The notes: generated from the sequence alone by a model not told the origin. A stretch of 64,000 nt of DNA from Glaciecola sp. XM2 (GCF_018595715.1 NZ_JAHEOJ010000014.1:248001-312000), one strand, 5' to 3'. Positions 48,343 through 59,838 are shown, numbered from the stretch's first letter. Made by a program: numbers and translations.

Positions 48343-50997
48343 ATGACTGACAATGCCAAAGAAATCTCTCCAATTAATATAGAAGAAGAACTCAAGAACT
48401 CATATCTTGATTACGCCATGAGCGTTATCGTTGGACGCGCGCTACCTGATGTACGCGACGGCCTTAAACCTGTTCACAGGCGTGTTCTGTTCGCAATGAA
48501 CGAACTTAAAAACGACCATAACAAGCCTTACAAGAAATCTGCCCGTGTGGTAGGGGATGTTATCGGTAAATACCACCCACATGGTGACTCAGCGGTTTAC
48601 GATACGATTGTTCGTATGGCTCAGCCGTTCTCTCTTCGTTACATGTTGGTAGATGGGCAAGGGAACTTCGGTTCGGTAGACGGTGACTCCGCCGCCGCCA
48701 TGCGTTACACCGAAGTCAGAATGGCCAAAATTGCACACGAGTTATTGGCCGATTTAGAAAAAGAAACGGTTAACTTTGTACCGAACTACGATGGTACCGA
48801 ACAAATTCCAGAAGTCTTGCCAACACGTGTACCTAACTTATTGGTTAACGGCTCATCGGGGATTGCTGTTGGTATGGCGACGAATATTCCGCCGCACAAC
48901 TTAAATGAAGTGATAGCAGGTTGTTTAGCCCTTATCGAAAATCCTGACATTACCACCGAAGAGCTTCTCGAGTATATTCCTGGACCAGATTTTCCTACCG
49001 CTGCAATGATCAGTGGACGCCAAGGCATTATTAACGCTTATAAAACAGGCCGAGGTAAAATTTATCTGAGAGCGAAGGCGGAAATTGAACAAGAAGAAAA
49101 TGGGAAAGAGACCATTATTGTTCATGAAATTCCGTATCAGGTGAATAAAGCACGCTTGATTGAGAAAATCGCAGAACTCGTCAAAGAAAAACGTGTTGAA
49201 GGCATTTCGGCGCTGCGCGATGAGTCTGATAAAGATGGTATGCGCATTGTGATTGAAGTTAAACGCAATGAGTCTGCTGAGGTCTTGCTGAACCATTTAT
49301 ACGCTAATACGCAGCTGCAAACGGTGTTTGGCATCAACATGGTTGCCCTTGACCGCAATCAACCCCGTGTATTTAACCTGAAAGAAATTCTTGAGTTGTT
49401 TGTTCTGCATCGTCGCGAAGTGGTTACGCGTCGCACGGTGTTTGAACTGAAAAAAGCACGTGATAGAGCTCATATCTTAGAAGGCCTCGCCATTGCTTTG
49501 GTCAATATTGACCCCGTTATCGAAATGATCAAGCAGTCTAAGAGTCCAGCAGATGCCAAAAAGGCACTTATTGCTCAAGGTTGGGATTTAGGCGATGTCG
49601 CAGAGATGCTGTCGCGGGCCGGAAATGATGCCGCTCGACCTGATTGGTTGGCTGAAGAATATGGTATTAGAGACGGTAACTACTATCTTACCGAAGAACA
49701 AGCTCAAGCGATTCTTGACCTACGTTTAAATAAATTAACTGGTCTAGAGCACGACAAGATCTTAGAAGAGTATCGTGGTCTTCTGGACATCATCGCTGAA
49801 CTATTGAAAATCTTGGCAAGCTCGGAGCGCTTAATGGAAGTGATTGCCGAAGAACTTGTGGCAGTGCGTGATGAATACGGTGATGAACGTCGCACCGAGA
49901 TTACCGCTGCATCTCACGATATTGATATTGAAGATTTGATTGAGCGTGAAGAAGTTGTTGTAACACTTTCTCGTGAAGGGTACGTGAAATACCAGAAATT
50001 ATCTGATTATGAAGCGCAACGCCGAGGCGGACGCGGTAAGTCAGCTACTAAAATGAAAGAGGAAGACTTTATAGAGCGTCTTCTGGTTGCCAATACGCAC
50101 GACCATATATTGTGTTTCTCTACAAGAGGACGCCTTTACTGGCTTAAGGTATATCAATTGCCACTTGCCAGCAGAAACGCGCGAGGCCGTCCAATTGTGA
50201 ATATATTACCGCTTGAAGATGGCGAGCGTATTACCGCAATATTGCCCATTAAAGAGTTTGCAGCTGGCTACTATGTATTTATGGCTACGACCAAGGGTAC
50301 GGTTAAAAAGACTGAGCTTACTCAGTACTCCAGACCCCGTGCAAACGGCATCATTGCGGTCAACTTAACCGATGGTGATGAGCTAATTGGTGTGGATTTG
50401 ACCAATGGTTCATCAGAAATCATGCTCTTCTCTGATGCGGGTAAAGTGGTTCGATTCAGTGAGGATCAAGTTCGTCCAATGGGCAGAACCGCTACCGGTG
50501 TAAGAGGTATCCGTATTGCAGAAAACGAGCGTGTCGTTTCGTTAATTGTTCCCAATGAAACCGGTGACATTCTAACGGCGACTGAAAACGGTTACGGCAA
50601 GCGCACACCAATTGGAGAATATCCAGCGAAGAGCCGCGCGACTAAGGGCGTAGTCTCTATTAAAGTCTCAGAGCGTAATGGCTCGGTTGTAGGCGCTGTG
50701 CAGGTGGACGAAAACGATGAAATCATGTTGATTTCTGACCAAGGTACGCTAGTGCGCACGCGCGCTGCCGAGGTATCTACCGTCGGCAGAAATACACAAG
50801 GGGTAACCTTAATTCGTACCGTTGATGGTGAGCATGTAGTTGGTCTTCAACGTATCGATGAGGTTGAAGAAGTCGCCGAGCTAGTAGACGCAGATGAAAA
50901 CGCCGAAGGCGGTCAAGAAGTGGTCGCCAGTGACGATCCTTCTCCAACAGATGATGCTCCTTCAGTATCAGATGGTGGAGATGAACCGCAAGGCTAA
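48343..50997 (+). CDS. gyrA: DNA gyrase subunit A
   Basis: Cleaves and reseals DNA to introduce negative supercoils. ATG 48343 ([17 protein letters not shown]) is preferred to the ATG 9 bases upstream: it is spaced from AAAGGA and gives E. coli numbering, with catalytic Tyr122 (AMRYTEVR) and quinolone-determining Ser83 and Asp87 both wild-type ([11 protein letters not shown]). The GyrA-box QRRGGRG is present in the C-terminal pinwheel, followed by an acidic tail. Length 884. Confidence 0.98.
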   Translation: MTDNAKEISPINIEEELKNSYLDYAMSVIVGRALPDVRDGLKPVHRRVLFAMNELKNDHNKPYKKSARVVGDVIGKYHPHGDSAVYDTIVRMAQPFSLRYMLVDGQGNFGSVDGDSAAAMRYTEVRMAKIAHELLADLEKETVNFVPNYDGTEQIPEVLPTRVPNLLVNGSSGIAVGMATNIPPHNLNEVIAGCLALIENPDITTEELLEYIPGPDFPTAAMISGRQGIINAYKTGRGKIYLRAKAEIEQEENGKETIIVHEIPYQVNKARLIEKIAELVKEKRVEGISALRDESDKDGMRIVIEVKRNESAEVLLNHLYANTQLQTVFGINMVALDRNQPRVFNLKEILELFVLHRREVVTRRTVFELKKARDRAHILEGLAIALVNIDPVIEMIKQSKSPADAKKALIAQGWDLGDVAEMLSRAGNDAARPDWLAEEYGIRDGNYYLTEEQAQAILDLRLNKLTGLEHDKILEEYRGLLDIIAELLKILASSERLMEVIAEELVAVRDEYGDERRTEITAASHDIDIEDLIEREEVVVTLSREGYVKYQKLSDYEAQRRGGRGKSATKMKEEDFIERLLVANTHDHILCFSTRGRLYWLKVYQLPLASRNARGRPIVNILPLEDGERITAILPIKEFAAGYYVFMATTKGTVKKTELTQYSRPRANGIIAVNLTDGDELIGVDLTNGSSEIMLFSDAGKVVRFSEDQVRPMGRTATGVRGIRIAENERVVSLIVPNETGDILTATENGYGKRTPIGEYPAKSRATKGVVSIKVSERNGSVVGAVQVDENDEIMLISDQGTLVRTRAAEVSTVGRNTQGVTLIRTVDGEHVVGLQRIDEVEEVAELVDADENAEGGQEVVASDDPSPTDDAPSVSDGGDEPQG

Positions 50998-51029
50998 CGC
51001 TTAATTGCGTGTCATCCATTGTTAATTCA

Positions 51030-51056
51030 AGCGACCAATTACTGGTCGCTTTTTTT
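51030..51056 (+). terminator. Intrinsic terminator between gyrA and serC
   Basis: AGCGACCA-ATTAC-TGGTCGCT stem followed by a seven-T run. It ends only 11 bases before the serC start codon. Confidence 0.9.
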
Positions 51057-51067
51057 GGAAAAAATAG

Positions 51068-52153
51068 ATGCAAACCATTTATAATTTTAGTGCAGGCCCA
51101 GCTGCATTGCCCAAAGAGGTTTTAAAGCAGGCGCAAGCAGAGATGCTCGATTGGAATAACCAAGGCACCTCAGTGATGGAGGTCAGCCATCGCGGCAAGC
51201 CATTTCTCGCCATTGCGCAAAAGGCAGAGCGCGACTTTCGTGAGCTTTTGAACATTCCTGAAAATTATAAAGTGCTCTTTCTTCAAGGTGGTGGTCGCGG
51301 TCAATTTTTCTCCGTCCCCATGAATTTAGCCCAGCGTGGTGATCTTTCACAGCATTTAGTATCAGGCCAATGGTCACAAATTGCGGTGTCTGAGGCTGAA
51401 AAATACATGAAGGCCGAGATAGTCGCAAAAACCCAAACAAGAGACGATAAATTGTGGGTGCCGACACAAGATAACTGGGAAATAGACCCTAGTGCGGCTT
51501 ACTTCCACTATTGCCCAAATGAAACCGTTGACGGTATCGAGATAAATTGGGTGCCTAAATCCGAAAGTGTGCCCATCGTTGCAGATATGTCATCTAACAT
51601 CCTAAGTAAGCCTATCGATGTGAATGATTTTGGCATTATTTACGCGGGTGCCCAGAAAAACATAGGCCCTTCGGGTTTGGCAATGGTCATCATCCGAGAG
51701 GATTTAGTAGGGCTTGCGCGTCCAGACACACCTGCTGTGTTTGATTATCAGCAACAGGTCAACAACGATAGTATGTATAACACGCCACCCACCTTCTCAT
51801 GGTACTTGGCTGGTTTGGTATTTGAATGGCTACTTGCGCAGGGCGGTGTTGAGTCGATTGCGAAGATAAACGAAGAAAAAGCACGACTGCTTTACGAATG
51901 CATTGATAGCTCTGATTTTTATAGCAATAAAGTAGCGCATGAAAATCGCTCAAAAATGAACGTGTGTTTTCAATTAGCCGACAATAGTTTGGATGATACC
52001 TTCTTAGCTTATACCCAAGAGCAAGGCCTGCAAGCCCTTAAAGGGCATAGATTTGTTGGTGGTATGCGCGCAAGTATCTACAATGCAATGCCTTTAGAGG
52101 GTGTTAAAACGCTGGTAGAGTGTATGAAAACGTTTGAACGGAAGTATGGATAA
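51068..52153 (+). CDS. serC: Phosphoserine aminotransferase
   Basis: PLP enzyme of serine and pyridoxal-phosphate synthesis. The 361 residues match SerC: NFSAGPAALP, LFLQGGGRGQFFSVP, and the PLP Lys197 in YAGAQKNIGPSG. TGGAAAA precedes the ATG as a weak ribosome site. It lies just after the gyrA terminator and abuts aroA, the conserved serC-aroA pair. Confidence 0.97.
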   Translation: MQTIYNFSAGPAALPKEVLKQAQAEMLDWNNQGTSVMEVSHRGKPFLAIAQKAERDFRELLNIPENYKVLFLQGGGRGQFFSVPMNLAQRGDLSQHLVSGQWSQIAVSEAEKYMKAEIVAKTQTRDDKLWVPTQDNWEIDPSAAYFHYCPNETVDGIEINWVPKSESVPIVADMSSNILSKPIDVNDFGIIYAGAQKNIGPSGLAMVIIREDLVGLARPDTPAVFDYQQQVNNDSMYNTPPTFSWYLAGLVFEWLLAQGGVESIAKINEEKARLLYECIDSSDFYSNKVAHENRSKMNVCFQLADNSLDDTFLAYTQEQGLQALKGHRFVGGMRASIYNAMPLEGVKTLVECMKTFERKYG

Positions 52154-53446
52154 ATGGAGCACTTAGTTTTAGCACCCATTGCACAAGTTAATGGGGAAGT
52201 CAGGCTTCCAGGCTCTAAGAGTTTATCGAATCGTGCATTGTTGCTCGCGGCGCTAGCAAGCGGCACAACTCACCTCGATAACTTATTAGATAGCGACGAT
52301 ATAAAACACATGTTAGTTGCACTAAAGAAGCTTGGCGTACGTTATGAGTTGTCTGCAGATAAAACCCAGTGCACAGTAGAAGGGATTGGCGGAAAGTTTT
52401 CATCCAATGGGCCTTTAGAGCTGTTTTTAGGTAATGCGGGCACTGCGATGCGCCCACTTTGCGCAGCATTAGCATTCAGCGATGTTGACGTGACGCTTGG
52501 TGGCGAACCGCGCATGGAAGAGAGACCTATAGGCGACTTGGCTGATGCACTTATCGCATGCGGTGCCAATATTGAATATTTAAAGCAAGCTGGATATCCG
52601 CCACTTAGAATCAAAAGTGCCAAAATCACCTGTACTGAGTTTGAAGTAGACGGGTCGGTATCGAGTCAGTTCTTAACGGCTTTATTAATGGCCGCGCCCT
52701 TGTTAGTGCAAGATGTGACCATTTCAATCACCGGGACATTGGTTTCTAAGCCCTATATCGACATTACTTTAGATAGCATGCGCCGGTTTGGCGTGAGTGT
52801 TCAAAATGACAGCTATGAGCAATTCTTTATTTCAGCAGAACAGGCCTATACGTCACCCGGTGAATTTTGGGTGGAAGGGGATGCGTCATCTGCTTCGTAC
52901 TTTTTAGCGGCCGCGGCAATTAAAGGCGGCAGTGTGAAAGTTGTCGGCGTAGGTAAAGCATCGATTCAAGGTGATGTGAAATTTGCGGATGTACTCGAGC
53001 GAATGGGGGCAAGCATTGAGTGGGAAGACAATGCGATAACGGCATCGGTCGGCTCACTTAGCGCCATCGACGAAGACCTCAATCACATTCCTGATGCGGC
53101 GATGACCATTGCAACAACCGCATTATTTGCCAAGGGTACCACCACCATACGAAACATCTATAATTGGCGAGTCAAGGAAACAGATCGTTTGTATGCAATG
53201 GCGACAGAGCTTCGAAAAGTAGGCGCACAAGTAGTAGAAGGCGAGGATTATATCTCCGTTACGCCGCCAGAGCATCTAAGCCATGCGGCGATTGATACGT
53301 ATAACGATCATCGTATGGCAATGTGCTTTGCGCTCGTTGCTCTTGATGATGAGGTGGGCGTGACAATAAACGATCCCAAGTGCACATCAAAAACATTTCC
53401 AGAATTTTTCAATGAATTCAATCGGGTGAGTCAACAGAAGGTCTAG
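52154..53446 (+). CDS. aroA: EPSP synthase (3-phosphoshikimate 1-carboxyvinyltransferase)
   Basis: Sixth step of the shikimate pathway. A class I EPSPS of 430 residues: [17 protein letters not shown], phosphoenolpyruvate loop [13 protein letters not shown] (unchanged Gly and Pro of glyphosate-sensitive enzymes), [10 protein letters not shown] and [11 protein letters not shown]. The ATG directly follows the serC stop with no gap. Confidence 0.97.
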   Translation: MEHLVLAPIAQVNGEVRLPGSKSLSNRALLLAALASGTTHLDNLLDSDDIKHMLVALKKLGVRYELSADKTQCTVEGIGGKFSSNGPLELFLGNAGTAMRPLCAALAFSDVDVTLGGEPRMEERPIGDLADALIACGANIEYLKQAGYPPLRIKSAKITCTEFEVDGSVSSQFLTALLMAAPLLVQDVTISITGTLVSKPYIDITLDSMRRFGVSVQNDSYEQFFISAEQAYTSPGEFWVEGDASSASYFLAAAAIKGGSVKVVGVGKASIQGDVKFADVLERMGASIEWEDNAITASVGSLSAIDEDLNHIPDAAMTIATTALFAKGTTTIRNIYNWRVKETDRLYAMATELRKVGAQVVEGEDYISVTPPEHLSHAAIDTYNDHRMAMCFALVALDDEVGVTINDPKCTSKTFPEFFNEFNRVSQQKV

Positions 53447-53455
53447 ACAAGACGA

Positions 53456-53502
53456 TAGGGTCTTTAAGCGCTAATTTGCTTAATTTATACCAAAAGACCC
53501 TA
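53456..53502. repeat. 10-bp inverted repeat between aroA and cmk
   Basis: TAGGGTCTTT (53456-53465) and AAAGACCCTA (53493-53502) are exact inverted copies around 27 bases, with an inner AAGC/GCTT pair. No T-run follows, so it is not a standard terminator. It begins 9 bases after the aroA stop. Confidence 0.6.
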
Positions 53503-53511
53503 ACGCATTCA

Positions 53512-53539
53512 TTGCATCTCAAGCACACCTAAGTATAAT
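53512..53539 (+). promoter_or_regulatory. Candidate cmk-rpsA promoter
   Basis: A perfect TATAAT (53534-53539) lies 16 bases after TTGCAT (53512-53517), 30 bases before the cmk start. The -35 match is weak (3/6). Confidence 0.5.
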
Positions 53540-53569
53540 TGCGCCGTTTTTAGCAATGAGCACAATCAT

Positions 53570-54256
53570 ATGCAGCAACACATACCGATTATCACGGTTG
53601 ATGGTCCAAGTGGCGCAGGGAAGGGCACGCTTAGTGCGATGCTAGCCGACGCTTATCAATTTCAGTTTTTAGACAGTGGTGCCATTTATCGCGTACTTGC
53701 TGTTGCAGCCCTCCATCATGACATTCCTTACGACGATAACGATGCGCTTGTGCCTCTAGCAACAGGTTTGGACGTTTCTTTTAATACCACTGACGGTGAT
53801 ACGCGGATTGTACTTGAAGGTGAAGATGTTACCGACGACATTAGAACCGAAGAGATTGGCTCAATTGCCTCTCAGGTTGCAGCCATCCCCGTTGTCAGAG
53901 AAGCCTTGTTAAGGCGTCAACGCAACTTCGTGCAAGCACCGGGCTTGGTCGCAGATGGTCGCGATATGGGTACAGTGGTTTTCGCAAACGCAGACGCTAA
54001 AATTTTCCTGACCGCTAGCGCACAGGCGCGGGCCGAGCGGCGATATCAACAGTTGAAAGAAAAGGGGCATAATGTTAAACTCTCGCGCCTTTTGGCGGAT
54101 ATACAAGCACGGGATGAGCGTGATGCGAATCGAAAAACAGCTCCTCTTCGCCCCGCTGAAGATGCGTTTCAGATAGACTCTACAGAGCTAAATATTACGC
54201 AAGTGTTTGAAAAAGTAAAAGTATTTATCGACAGTAAGCTGTTCTCTGCCGATTAG
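53570..54256 (+). CDS. cmk: Cytidylate kinase
   Basis: Phosphorylates CMP and dCMP. In 228 residues: P-loop [12 protein letters not shown] (13-24), [19 protein letters not shown] and [16 protein letters not shown], all typical of bacterial CMP kinase. Upstream of rpsA as in E. coli. No strong ribosome site is seen. Confidence 0.97.
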   Translation: MQQHIPIITVDGPSGAGKGTLSAMLADAYQFQFLDSGAIYRVLAVAALHHDIPYDDNDALVPLATGLDVSFNTTDGDTRIVLEGEDVTDDIRTEEIGSIASQVAAIPVVREALLRRQRNFVQAPGLVADGRDMGTVVFANADAKIFLTASAQARAERRYQQLKEKGHNVKLSRLLADIQARDERDANRKTAPLRPAEDAFQIDSTELNITQVFEKVKVFIDSKLFSAD

Positions 54257-54365
54257 TAACCGCCCATGACGAGGGCACCACCACGACCGATTTTAGGATG
54301 AAAAAGGTCTTATTAATAACCCCGTAATTCTGGATTGAATTGACGGATTAACATTGAAATTAAAT

Positions 54366-56039
54366 ATGACTGATAATTTTGCAGATCTTTTTGAAGAAAG
54401 CTTACTCCAGCTAGAAACGCGTCCAGGCGCGATCGTAAAGGGTACCGTTGTTTCCATAGACAAAGATATTGTACTTGTTGATGCAGGCCTCAAATCAGAG
54501 AGTGCTATTCCTGTTGAGCAATTTAGAGCAAACGATGGTTCATTAGAGATTGAAGTAGGTGACACTGTAGATGTGGCACTTGACGCGGTAGAAGATGGTT
54601 TCGGTGAAACAATCTTATCTCGCGAAAAAGCCAAGCGTCATGAAGCTTGGGTTGAGCTTGAGAAAGCTTACGAAGAAAAAGAAACAATCAAAGGCGTTAT
54701 TAACGGTAAAGTTAAAGGCGGTTTCACCGTTGAAGTTAACACCGTTCGTGCCTTCCTTCCTGGTTCACTAGTAGATGTTCGCCCTGTTCGCGAAACAACT
54801 CACCTTGAAGGTAAAGAGTTAGAATTTAAAGTTATCAAACTTGATGCAAAACGTAACAACGTTGTTGTATCTCGTCGTGCTGTTATCGAAGCAGAAAGCA
54901 GTGCAGAGCGCGATCAACTTCTATCTAACCTTGAAGAAGGTGATGAAGTTAAAGGTATCGTTAAGAACCTTACCGATTATGGTGCGTTCGTTGACTTAGG
55001 TGGCGTTGACGGTCTACTTCACATTACCGATATGGCATGGAAGCGTGTTAAGCATCCTAGCGAAATCGTAAATGTAGGCGATGAAATCAACGTTAAAGTA
55101 CTTAAGTTCGACAAAGACAAGTCTCGCGTTTCTTTAGGTATGAAGCAAATGGGTAACGATCCTTGGCAAGAAATTGCTGAGCGCTATCCAGAAGGTGCTC
55201 GCCTAAGCGGCGCGGTCACTAACCTCACAGATTACGGTTGTTTCGTTGAAATTGAAGATGGCGTAGAAGGTCTAGTACACGTATCTGAAATGGATTGGAC
55301 TAACAAAAACATCCACCCATCTAAAGTGGTTAACCTAGGTGACGTTGTTAACGTAATGGTGCTTGAGATTGACGAAGAACGTCGTCGTATCTCTCTAGGC
55401 CTTAAGCAGTGCATCGACAACCCTTGGGAAACATTCGCTAAGTCTTACGAGAAAGGCGACAAAGTGTCTGGCAAGATCAAGTCAATCACCGACTTCGGTA
55501 TCTTTATCGGTCTTGACGGCGGCATCGACGGACTTGTTCACTTATCTGATATTTCTTGGCAGAAAACTGGCGAAGAAGCGGTACGTGACTACAAGAAAGG
55601 CGACGAAATCAGCGCTGTTGTATTACAAGTCGACCCAGAGCGTGAGCGTATCTCACTTGGCGTTAAGCAAATCGAAGAAGACCCATTCAATAAGTATCTG
55701 ACAGATAATAAAAAGGGTGCTATTGTTAATGGAGAAATCATCGAGGCCGATGCTAAAGGTGTAACTGTTAAACTTGGTGAAGAAGTTGAAGGTTATATCC
55801 GAATTGGTGACCTTGCACGTGATAGAGTCGAAGACGCAAATGATGTAGTGAAAGTGGGTGATACCATCGAAGCAAAATTCATGGGCGTTGATCGCAAGAA
55901 CCGCATTGTGAACCTGTCTGTTAAAGCGAAAGATCAAGCTGACGAAAAAGAAGCGATCGATAGCGTTAACAAACAAGGCGAAGATGCTGGCTTTGCGAAC
56001 GCAATGGCAGAAGCATTTAAAGCTGCTAAAGGCGAGTAA
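54366..56039 (+). CDS. rpsA: 30S ribosomal protein S1
   Basis: RNA-binding protein that brings mRNA to the 30S subunit; six S1 (OB-fold) repeats. ATG 54366 ([13 protein letters not shown]) gives 557 residues, the same as E. coli S1, while the frame extends to a TTG at 54354. No Shine-Dalgarno sequence precedes the ATG, in line with the known SD-poor, self-regulated start of E. coli rpsA. Codon use is strongly biased as for an abundant protein. Confidence 0.98.
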   Translation: MTDNFADLFEESLLQLETRPGAIVKGTVVSIDKDIVLVDAGLKSESAIPVEQFRANDGSLEIEVGDTVDVALDAVEDGFGETILSREKAKRHEAWVELEKAYEEKETIKGVINGKVKGGFTVEVNTVRAFLPGSLVDVRPVRETTHLEGKELEFKVIKLDAKRNNVVVSRRAVIEAESSAERDQLLSNLEEGDEVKGIVKNLTDYGAFVDLGGVDGLLHITDMAWKRVKHPSEIVNVGDEINVKVLKFDKDKSRVSLGMKQMGNDPWQEIAERYPEGARLSGAVTNLTDYGCFVEIEDGVEGLVHVSEMDWTNKNIHPSKVVNLGDVVNVMVLEIDEERRRISLGLKQCIDNPWETFAKSYEKGDKVSGKIKSITDFGIFIGLDGGIDGLVHLSDISWQKTGEEAVRDYKKGDEISAVVLQVDPERERISLGVKQIEEDPFNKYLTDNKKGAIVNGEIIEADAKGVTVKLGEEVEGYIRIGDLARDRVEDANDVVKVGDTIEAKFMGVDRKNRIVNLSVKAKDQADEKEAIDSVNKQGEDAGFANAMAEAFKAAKGE

Positions 56040-56049
56040 TCGTACTATC

Positions 56050-56078
56050 AGGAGCGGCTATTCTGCCGCTCCTTTATC
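56050..56078 (+). terminator. Probable terminator or attenuator between rpsA and ihfB
   Basis: A 9-bp stem AGGAGCGGC/GCCGCTCCT with TATTCT loop starts 11 bases after the rpsA stop. The T-tract after it is short (TTAT), so termination may be partial. Confidence 0.65.
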
Positions 56079-56125
56079 ATCTGCACTAAAGGTTACCTCT
56101 CAATTGTACAACTTGGGGAATACTT

Positions 56126-56404
56126 GTGACCAAATCAGAACTTATCGAACGTTTAGCTGACAAAGCGCAGCACCTGCAGGGTAAAGAACTAGAATCATCC
56201 GTAAAAGAGTTGCTAGAGCAAATGGCGCAAACGCTTCAGCGTGGTGATCGTATAGAAATCCGAGGTTTTGGTAGTTTCTCATTACACTATCGCGCACCTC
56301 GCGTCGGCAGAAACCCAAAAACAGGCGAAACCGTTGAGTTAACGGGCAAGCATGTACCACATTTTAAAGCCGGTAAAGAATTAAGAGATCGTGTAGACCT
56401 TTAG
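56126..56404 (+). CDS. ihfB: Integration host factor beta subunit
   Basis: DNA-bending nucleoid protein subunit. 92 residues: [11 protein letters not shown] start, [25 protein letters not shown]-binding arm and the [13 protein letters not shown]-terminus. The start is GTG 56126 after TTGGGGAA. It follows rpsA as in E. coli. Confidence 0.97.
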   Translation: MTKSELIERLADKAQHLQGKELESSVKELLEQMAQTLQRGDRIEIRGFGSFSLHYRAPRVGRNPKTGETVELTGKHVPHFKAGKELRDRVDL

Positions 56405-56459
56405 GTTACACGTTGTCGCACAAAATCGTTATCGTTAAGGTGAGAAGAAAGGAAGCTTA

Positions 56460-56720
56460 ATGAAAGCCATTTTTATTGCTGTAACAGTTGTATTATTGCT
56501 AATGTTGGCAGTAGTGGTTGGGGCAAGAAACTCTGAAGTCATCAGTGTCAATTACCTCATTGCTCAAACCGACATGCGTGTTTCTGCATTTATGGTCTGG
56601 TCTATCGGCGTCGGATTTATATTAGGCGTGTGCACCATGCTAAGCAAATACCTTGCGTTGCGTGTCAAACTCTCTTTATTGACCAGAAAACTCAATAAAA
56701 TGTCCAAAGTAGATTCTTAG
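56460..56720 (+). CDS. lapA: Lipopolysaccharide assembly protein LapA
   Basis: An 86-residue inner-membrane protein (DUF1049) with two membrane segments (about 2-20 and 40-62). It works with LapB in controlling LPS synthesis. GAAAGGAAG precedes the ATG. Its stop directly precedes lapB. Confidence 0.9.
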   Translation: MKAIFIAVTVVLLLMLAVVVGARNSEVISVNYLIAQTDMRVSAFMVWSIGVGFILGVCTMLSKYLALRVKLSLLTRKLNKMSKVDS

Positions 56721-57890
56721 ATGTTAGAAGCGCTTTTCCTTTTGCTACCTGTTGCGGTTGCCTATGGTTGGGTAATGGGGCGCAATAGCCTTCGAAAGGC
56801 GCAACGTAAACAATCCTCCATCATCTCTAATCACTATTATAAAGGTCTTAACTTCCTTCTCTCCGATCAGGCTGATAAAGCCGTTGATACCTTTATGAAA
56901 ATGATCAGTGTCAATAACGACACGGTTGAAACGCATATTGCCATGGGCAACTTTTTTCGCCACAGGGGCGAATTAGACCGCGCTATTCGTGTACATCAAA
57001 ATTTGATCAGCAGAGACGAGATAAATAAAAAGCAAGAGGCGATGGCACTCGTTGAACTAGGCACTGATTATTTGCTCGCAGGCTTTTTAGAGCGGGCGGA
57101 AGGTGCTTTTTTGCAGTTACTTGATGACGAAAAACACTTTGGTATTGCCCAACAAAAGTTGTTTAATATTTATCAGGTCACCAAAGAGTGGCACAAGGCA
57201 GTTGAATTAGCGTCACGCAGTCTAAAAATAACGCCTAACGATAAACACATGTATTTGCTACTCTCGCATTTTTATTGCGAACAGGCCTTAGAGCAAATGC
57301 AAGCTGGTGATTTAGTTGCTGCCGAAGAGACCCTGAAAAAAGCCATCATGGTGGAAGGTCAAGAGGTGCGAGCATGGCTAGAGATGGGCAAGTTGTGCAT
57401 TCAAAAAGAAAATTATACACAGGCAATGGATTATCTGGCCGAAATCCCAAAGCGCGATTTAGACTGGCTCAGTGAAGCCATTCCCTTGTTAGAGGTGTGC
57501 GCATCTAAGATTGATGGCTGGGATAAATTAGAAACCTTGCTTGAACCGTATTGGCAAAAATGCGCCTCGTCTTATATTGCCAAGGTTAAAATTCTTGCGC
57601 GCAAAGGTGAGCTAAACCAAGCGATTGAAACACTCAACAAGCAACTCGAGCATCATCCGACCATGCGGGGCTTTGAGTCTCTGCTGAGTCTCTATCATAC
57701 AGCCTTGCCAGACAATCAAACACAACAGAGTCTCGAGAAAATGCAGGCTTTGATTGTAAAACAAATTAAGCAACGTCCAAAGTATCGCTGCCAAAGCTGT
57801 GGTTTTGCTGGACGACAGCTATATTGGTTGTGCCCATCGTGTAAAAACTGGTCTGTGATCAAGCCCATAAAAGGCCTCGATGGGGAGTAA
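56721..57890 (+). CDS. lapB: Lipopolysaccharide assembly protein LapB
   Basis: Membrane-anchored TPR protein that presents LpxC to FtsH and coordinates LPS assembly. In 389 residues: N-terminal membrane segment (about 2-18), a run of TPR helices (about 35-340), and a C-terminal rubredoxin-like zinc knuckle with CQSCGF and CPSCKNW. Abuts lapA; followed by pyrF, as in E. coli. Confidence 0.95.
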   Translation: MLEALFLLLPVAVAYGWVMGRNSLRKAQRKQSSIISNHYYKGLNFLLSDQADKAVDTFMKMISVNNDTVETHIAMGNFFRHRGELDRAIRVHQNLISRDEINKKQEAMALVELGTDYLLAGFLERAEGAFLQLLDDEKHFGIAQQKLFNIYQVTKEWHKAVELASRSLKITPNDKHMYLLLSHFYCEQALEQMQAGDLVAAEETLKKAIMVEGQEVRAWLEMGKLCIQKENYTQAMDYLAEIPKRDLDWLSEAIPLLEVCASKIDGWDKLETLLEPYWQKCASSYIAKVKILARKGELNQAIETLNKQLEHHPTMRGFESLLSLYHTALPDNQTQQSLEKMQALIVKQIKQRPKYRCQSCGFAGRQLYWLCPSCKNWSVIKPIKGLDGE

Positions 57891-57954
57891 ATTGCAGCGG
57901 TGACCACGGTACTACCTTGTTATTAACTACATTTATTAAACGGATATTGAATAC

Positions 57955-58659
57955 GTGAAACAAAATCGAGTGTCTTCTCCGGTGGTCGTGGCACTAGACT
58001 ACGACAATCTTGATACAGCTAAATCTTTAGTTTCTCAGCTTTCTCCTGAACAATGCCGAGTCAAAGTCGGAAAAGAAATGTTTACCTCCTTTGGGCCTGA
58101 ATGGGTGCGTTATTTGGTGGGCGAGGGCTTTGACGTTTTCTTAGATCTTAAATTCCACGACATCCCTAACACCGTTGCTAAAGCGGTCACAGCCGCAAGT
58201 AAGCTCGGTGTATGGATGGTAAACGTGCATGCAAGTGGTGGGGCTAAGATGATTGAAGCTGCAAAAGAAGCGGCTCAAAGTGCACATCAAGTGCCGCTTC
58301 TTACCGCAGTGACGGTGCTAACAAGCATGGATGAAGCACAATTTAAGCCGGTTTATGATTCGTCGGATATTGCGTCAAAAGTAATGTCGTTGGCAACATT
58401 AGCACAACAAGCAGGGGCCGATGGCGTGGTGTGCTCTGCTAAGGAAGCCCGTTTACTAAGAGGCGCAGTTGCTGATGAATTTTGCTTAGTGACGCCTGGC
58501 ATAAGGCCGCAGGGAAGTAATGTAGACGACCAAAAACGCGTGATGACGCCACAAGAGGCAATGAATGCTGGGGTGAATTATATGGTAATTGGCCGACCTA
58601 TCACGCAGTCACAAAACCCAGCGCAAGTATTGCACGCGATCAATCAGTCAATTATGTAA
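57955..58659 (+). CDS. pyrF: Orotidine 5'-phosphate decarboxylase
   Basis: Last step of UMP synthesis. 234 residues with the signature FLDLKFHDIPNTV holding the catalytic Lys-Asp network, VVALDYDN at the start and TPGIRPQG near the end. The start is GTG 57955; no strong ribosome site is seen. Confidence 0.97.
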   Translation: MKQNRVSSPVVVALDYDNLDTAKSLVSQLSPEQCRVKVGKEMFTSFGPEWVRYLVGEGFDVFLDLKFHDIPNTVAKAVTAASKLGVWMVNVHASGGAKMIEAAKEAAQSAHQVPLLTAVTVLTSMDEAQFKPVYDSSDIASKVMSLATLAQQAGADGVVCSAKEARLLRGAVADEFCLVTPGIRPQGSNVDDQKRVMTPQEAMNAGVNYMVIGRPITQSQNPAQVLHAINQSIM

Positions 58660-58672
58660 AAGATGGGTATGG

Positions 58673-58694
58673 CTCACCGTTAACTAACGGTGAG
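58673..58694. repeat. Perfect hairpin between convergent pyrF and ald
   Basis: CTCACCGTTA (58673-58682) and TAACGGTGAG (58685-58694) are 10-bp inverted arms around two bases (9-bp stem with a 4-base loop in practice). No T-run on either side. It may end both transcripts together with Rho, or protect their 3' ends. Confidence 0.55.
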
Positions 58695-58707
58695 ACATGA
58701 CATTGTG

Positions 58708-59838
58708 CTATCTGCTAAGGGCTTCTGCCGCATCACAGTATTCTAGGTTTAATTGCGCGCCTAACGCATCTACAACAGCCTTGTAAGTCACCAAGCCTTT
58801 ATGCACGTTCAAACCATTAAGTAGATTTTTGTCATCTAGCATAGCTTGCTTAGCACCTTTGTTGGCAAGCGCTAGGCCAAACGGCAGTGTTGCATTGTTT
58901 AATGCCATAGTTGACGTGCGTGCAACGCCGCCTGGCATGTTGGCAACACAGTAATGCACCACGTCGTCAATGATGTACACAGGGTCTTGATGAGTGGTTG
59001 CCCGTGAAGTTTCAAAACATCCACCTTGGTCAATAGCAACATCCACTAACACAGAGCCTGGCTTCATTGCCTTGATGTGCTGCGCATTAAGTAGCTTAGG
59101 AGCCGCCGCACCAGGTATTAATACTGCACCTACCACTAAATCAGCACGGGACGAATAATGCTCAATGGCATCTGAGGTTGAATAAACTGTGTGAACGCGA
59201 CCTAAGAAAATATCGTCAAGCTCTCTTAAGCGAGGCAATGAACGGTCTAATATCGTCACATCAGCACCTAAGCCGACCGCCATCTTCGCAGCTTGTGTAC
59301 CTACAACGCCACCACCAATGATAAGCACTTTACCAGGTGCAACACCCGGGACGCCGCCTAATAATGTGCCGCTGCCGCCATGCGCCTTCTCTAGATAATG
59401 CGCGCCCGCTTGAATTGACATACGTCCAGCGACTTCAGACATAGGTGCGAGTAGGGGAAGGGTACCTTTGTTATCAGTGACCGTTTCATAGGCAATACAG
59501 GTAGCGCCAGAGGCAACTAAAAGCTCGGTTTGACGTGGGTCGGGTGCAAGATGCAGGTAGGTGTACAGAATTTGTCCTGCGCGTAGCATCTTGCATTCAT
59601 TTTCTTGGGGCTCTTTGACTTTTACAATCATTTCAGCGCTTGCAAATACTTCTTGAGCAGTATTAAGCATAGTTGCGCCTGCCGACACATACATGTCGTC
59701 GGTAAAGCCTATTGCGGTGCCGGCATTTGTTTCAACATGCACAGAGTGTCCATGTGCCACAAATTCTTGGACAGCAGCTGGCGTTAGGCCAACACGATAT
59801 TCATGATTTTTAATTTCTTTAGGTACGCCAATGATCAT
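58708..59838 (-). CDS. ald: Alanine dehydrogenase
   Basis: NAD-dependent interconversion of L-alanine and pyruvate plus ammonia. The 376 residues match Ald: [20 protein letters not shown], catalytic Lys in VKVKEPQ, His in YTYLHLAPD, the NAD loop [12 protein letters not shown] and [13 protein letters not shown]. It is divergent from lrp, with a consensus Lrp site between, suggesting Lrp control in response to amino acids. Confidence 0.97.
   Translation of the reverse strand: MIIGVPKEIKNHEYRVGLTPAAVQEFVAHGHSVHVETNAGTAIGFTDDMYVSAGATMLNTAQEVFASAEMIVKVKEPQENECKMLRAGQILYTYLHLAPDPRQTELLVASGATCIAYETVTDNKGTLPLLAPMSEVAGRMSIQAGAHYLEKAHGGSGTLLGGVPGVAPGKVLIIGGGVVGTQAAKMAVGLGADVTILDRSLPRLRELDDIFLGRVHTVYSTSDAIEHYSSRADLVVGAVLIPGAAAPKLLNAQHIKAMKPGSVLVDVAIDQGGCFETSRATTHQDPVYIIDDVVHYCVANMPGGVARTSTMALNNATLPFGLALANKGAKQAMLDDKNLLNGLNVHKGLVTYKAVVDALGAQLNLEYCDAAEALSR

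Noticed and set aside
48580-48610. Possible quinolone-resistance changes in gyrA
   Set aside because: Ser83 and Asp87 are both the sensitive wild-type residues.
48925-49296. 123-codon minus-strand open frame inside gyrA
   Set aside because: Antisense to a highly conserved GyrA segment, with Phe/Asn-rich composition expected of a reverse frame.
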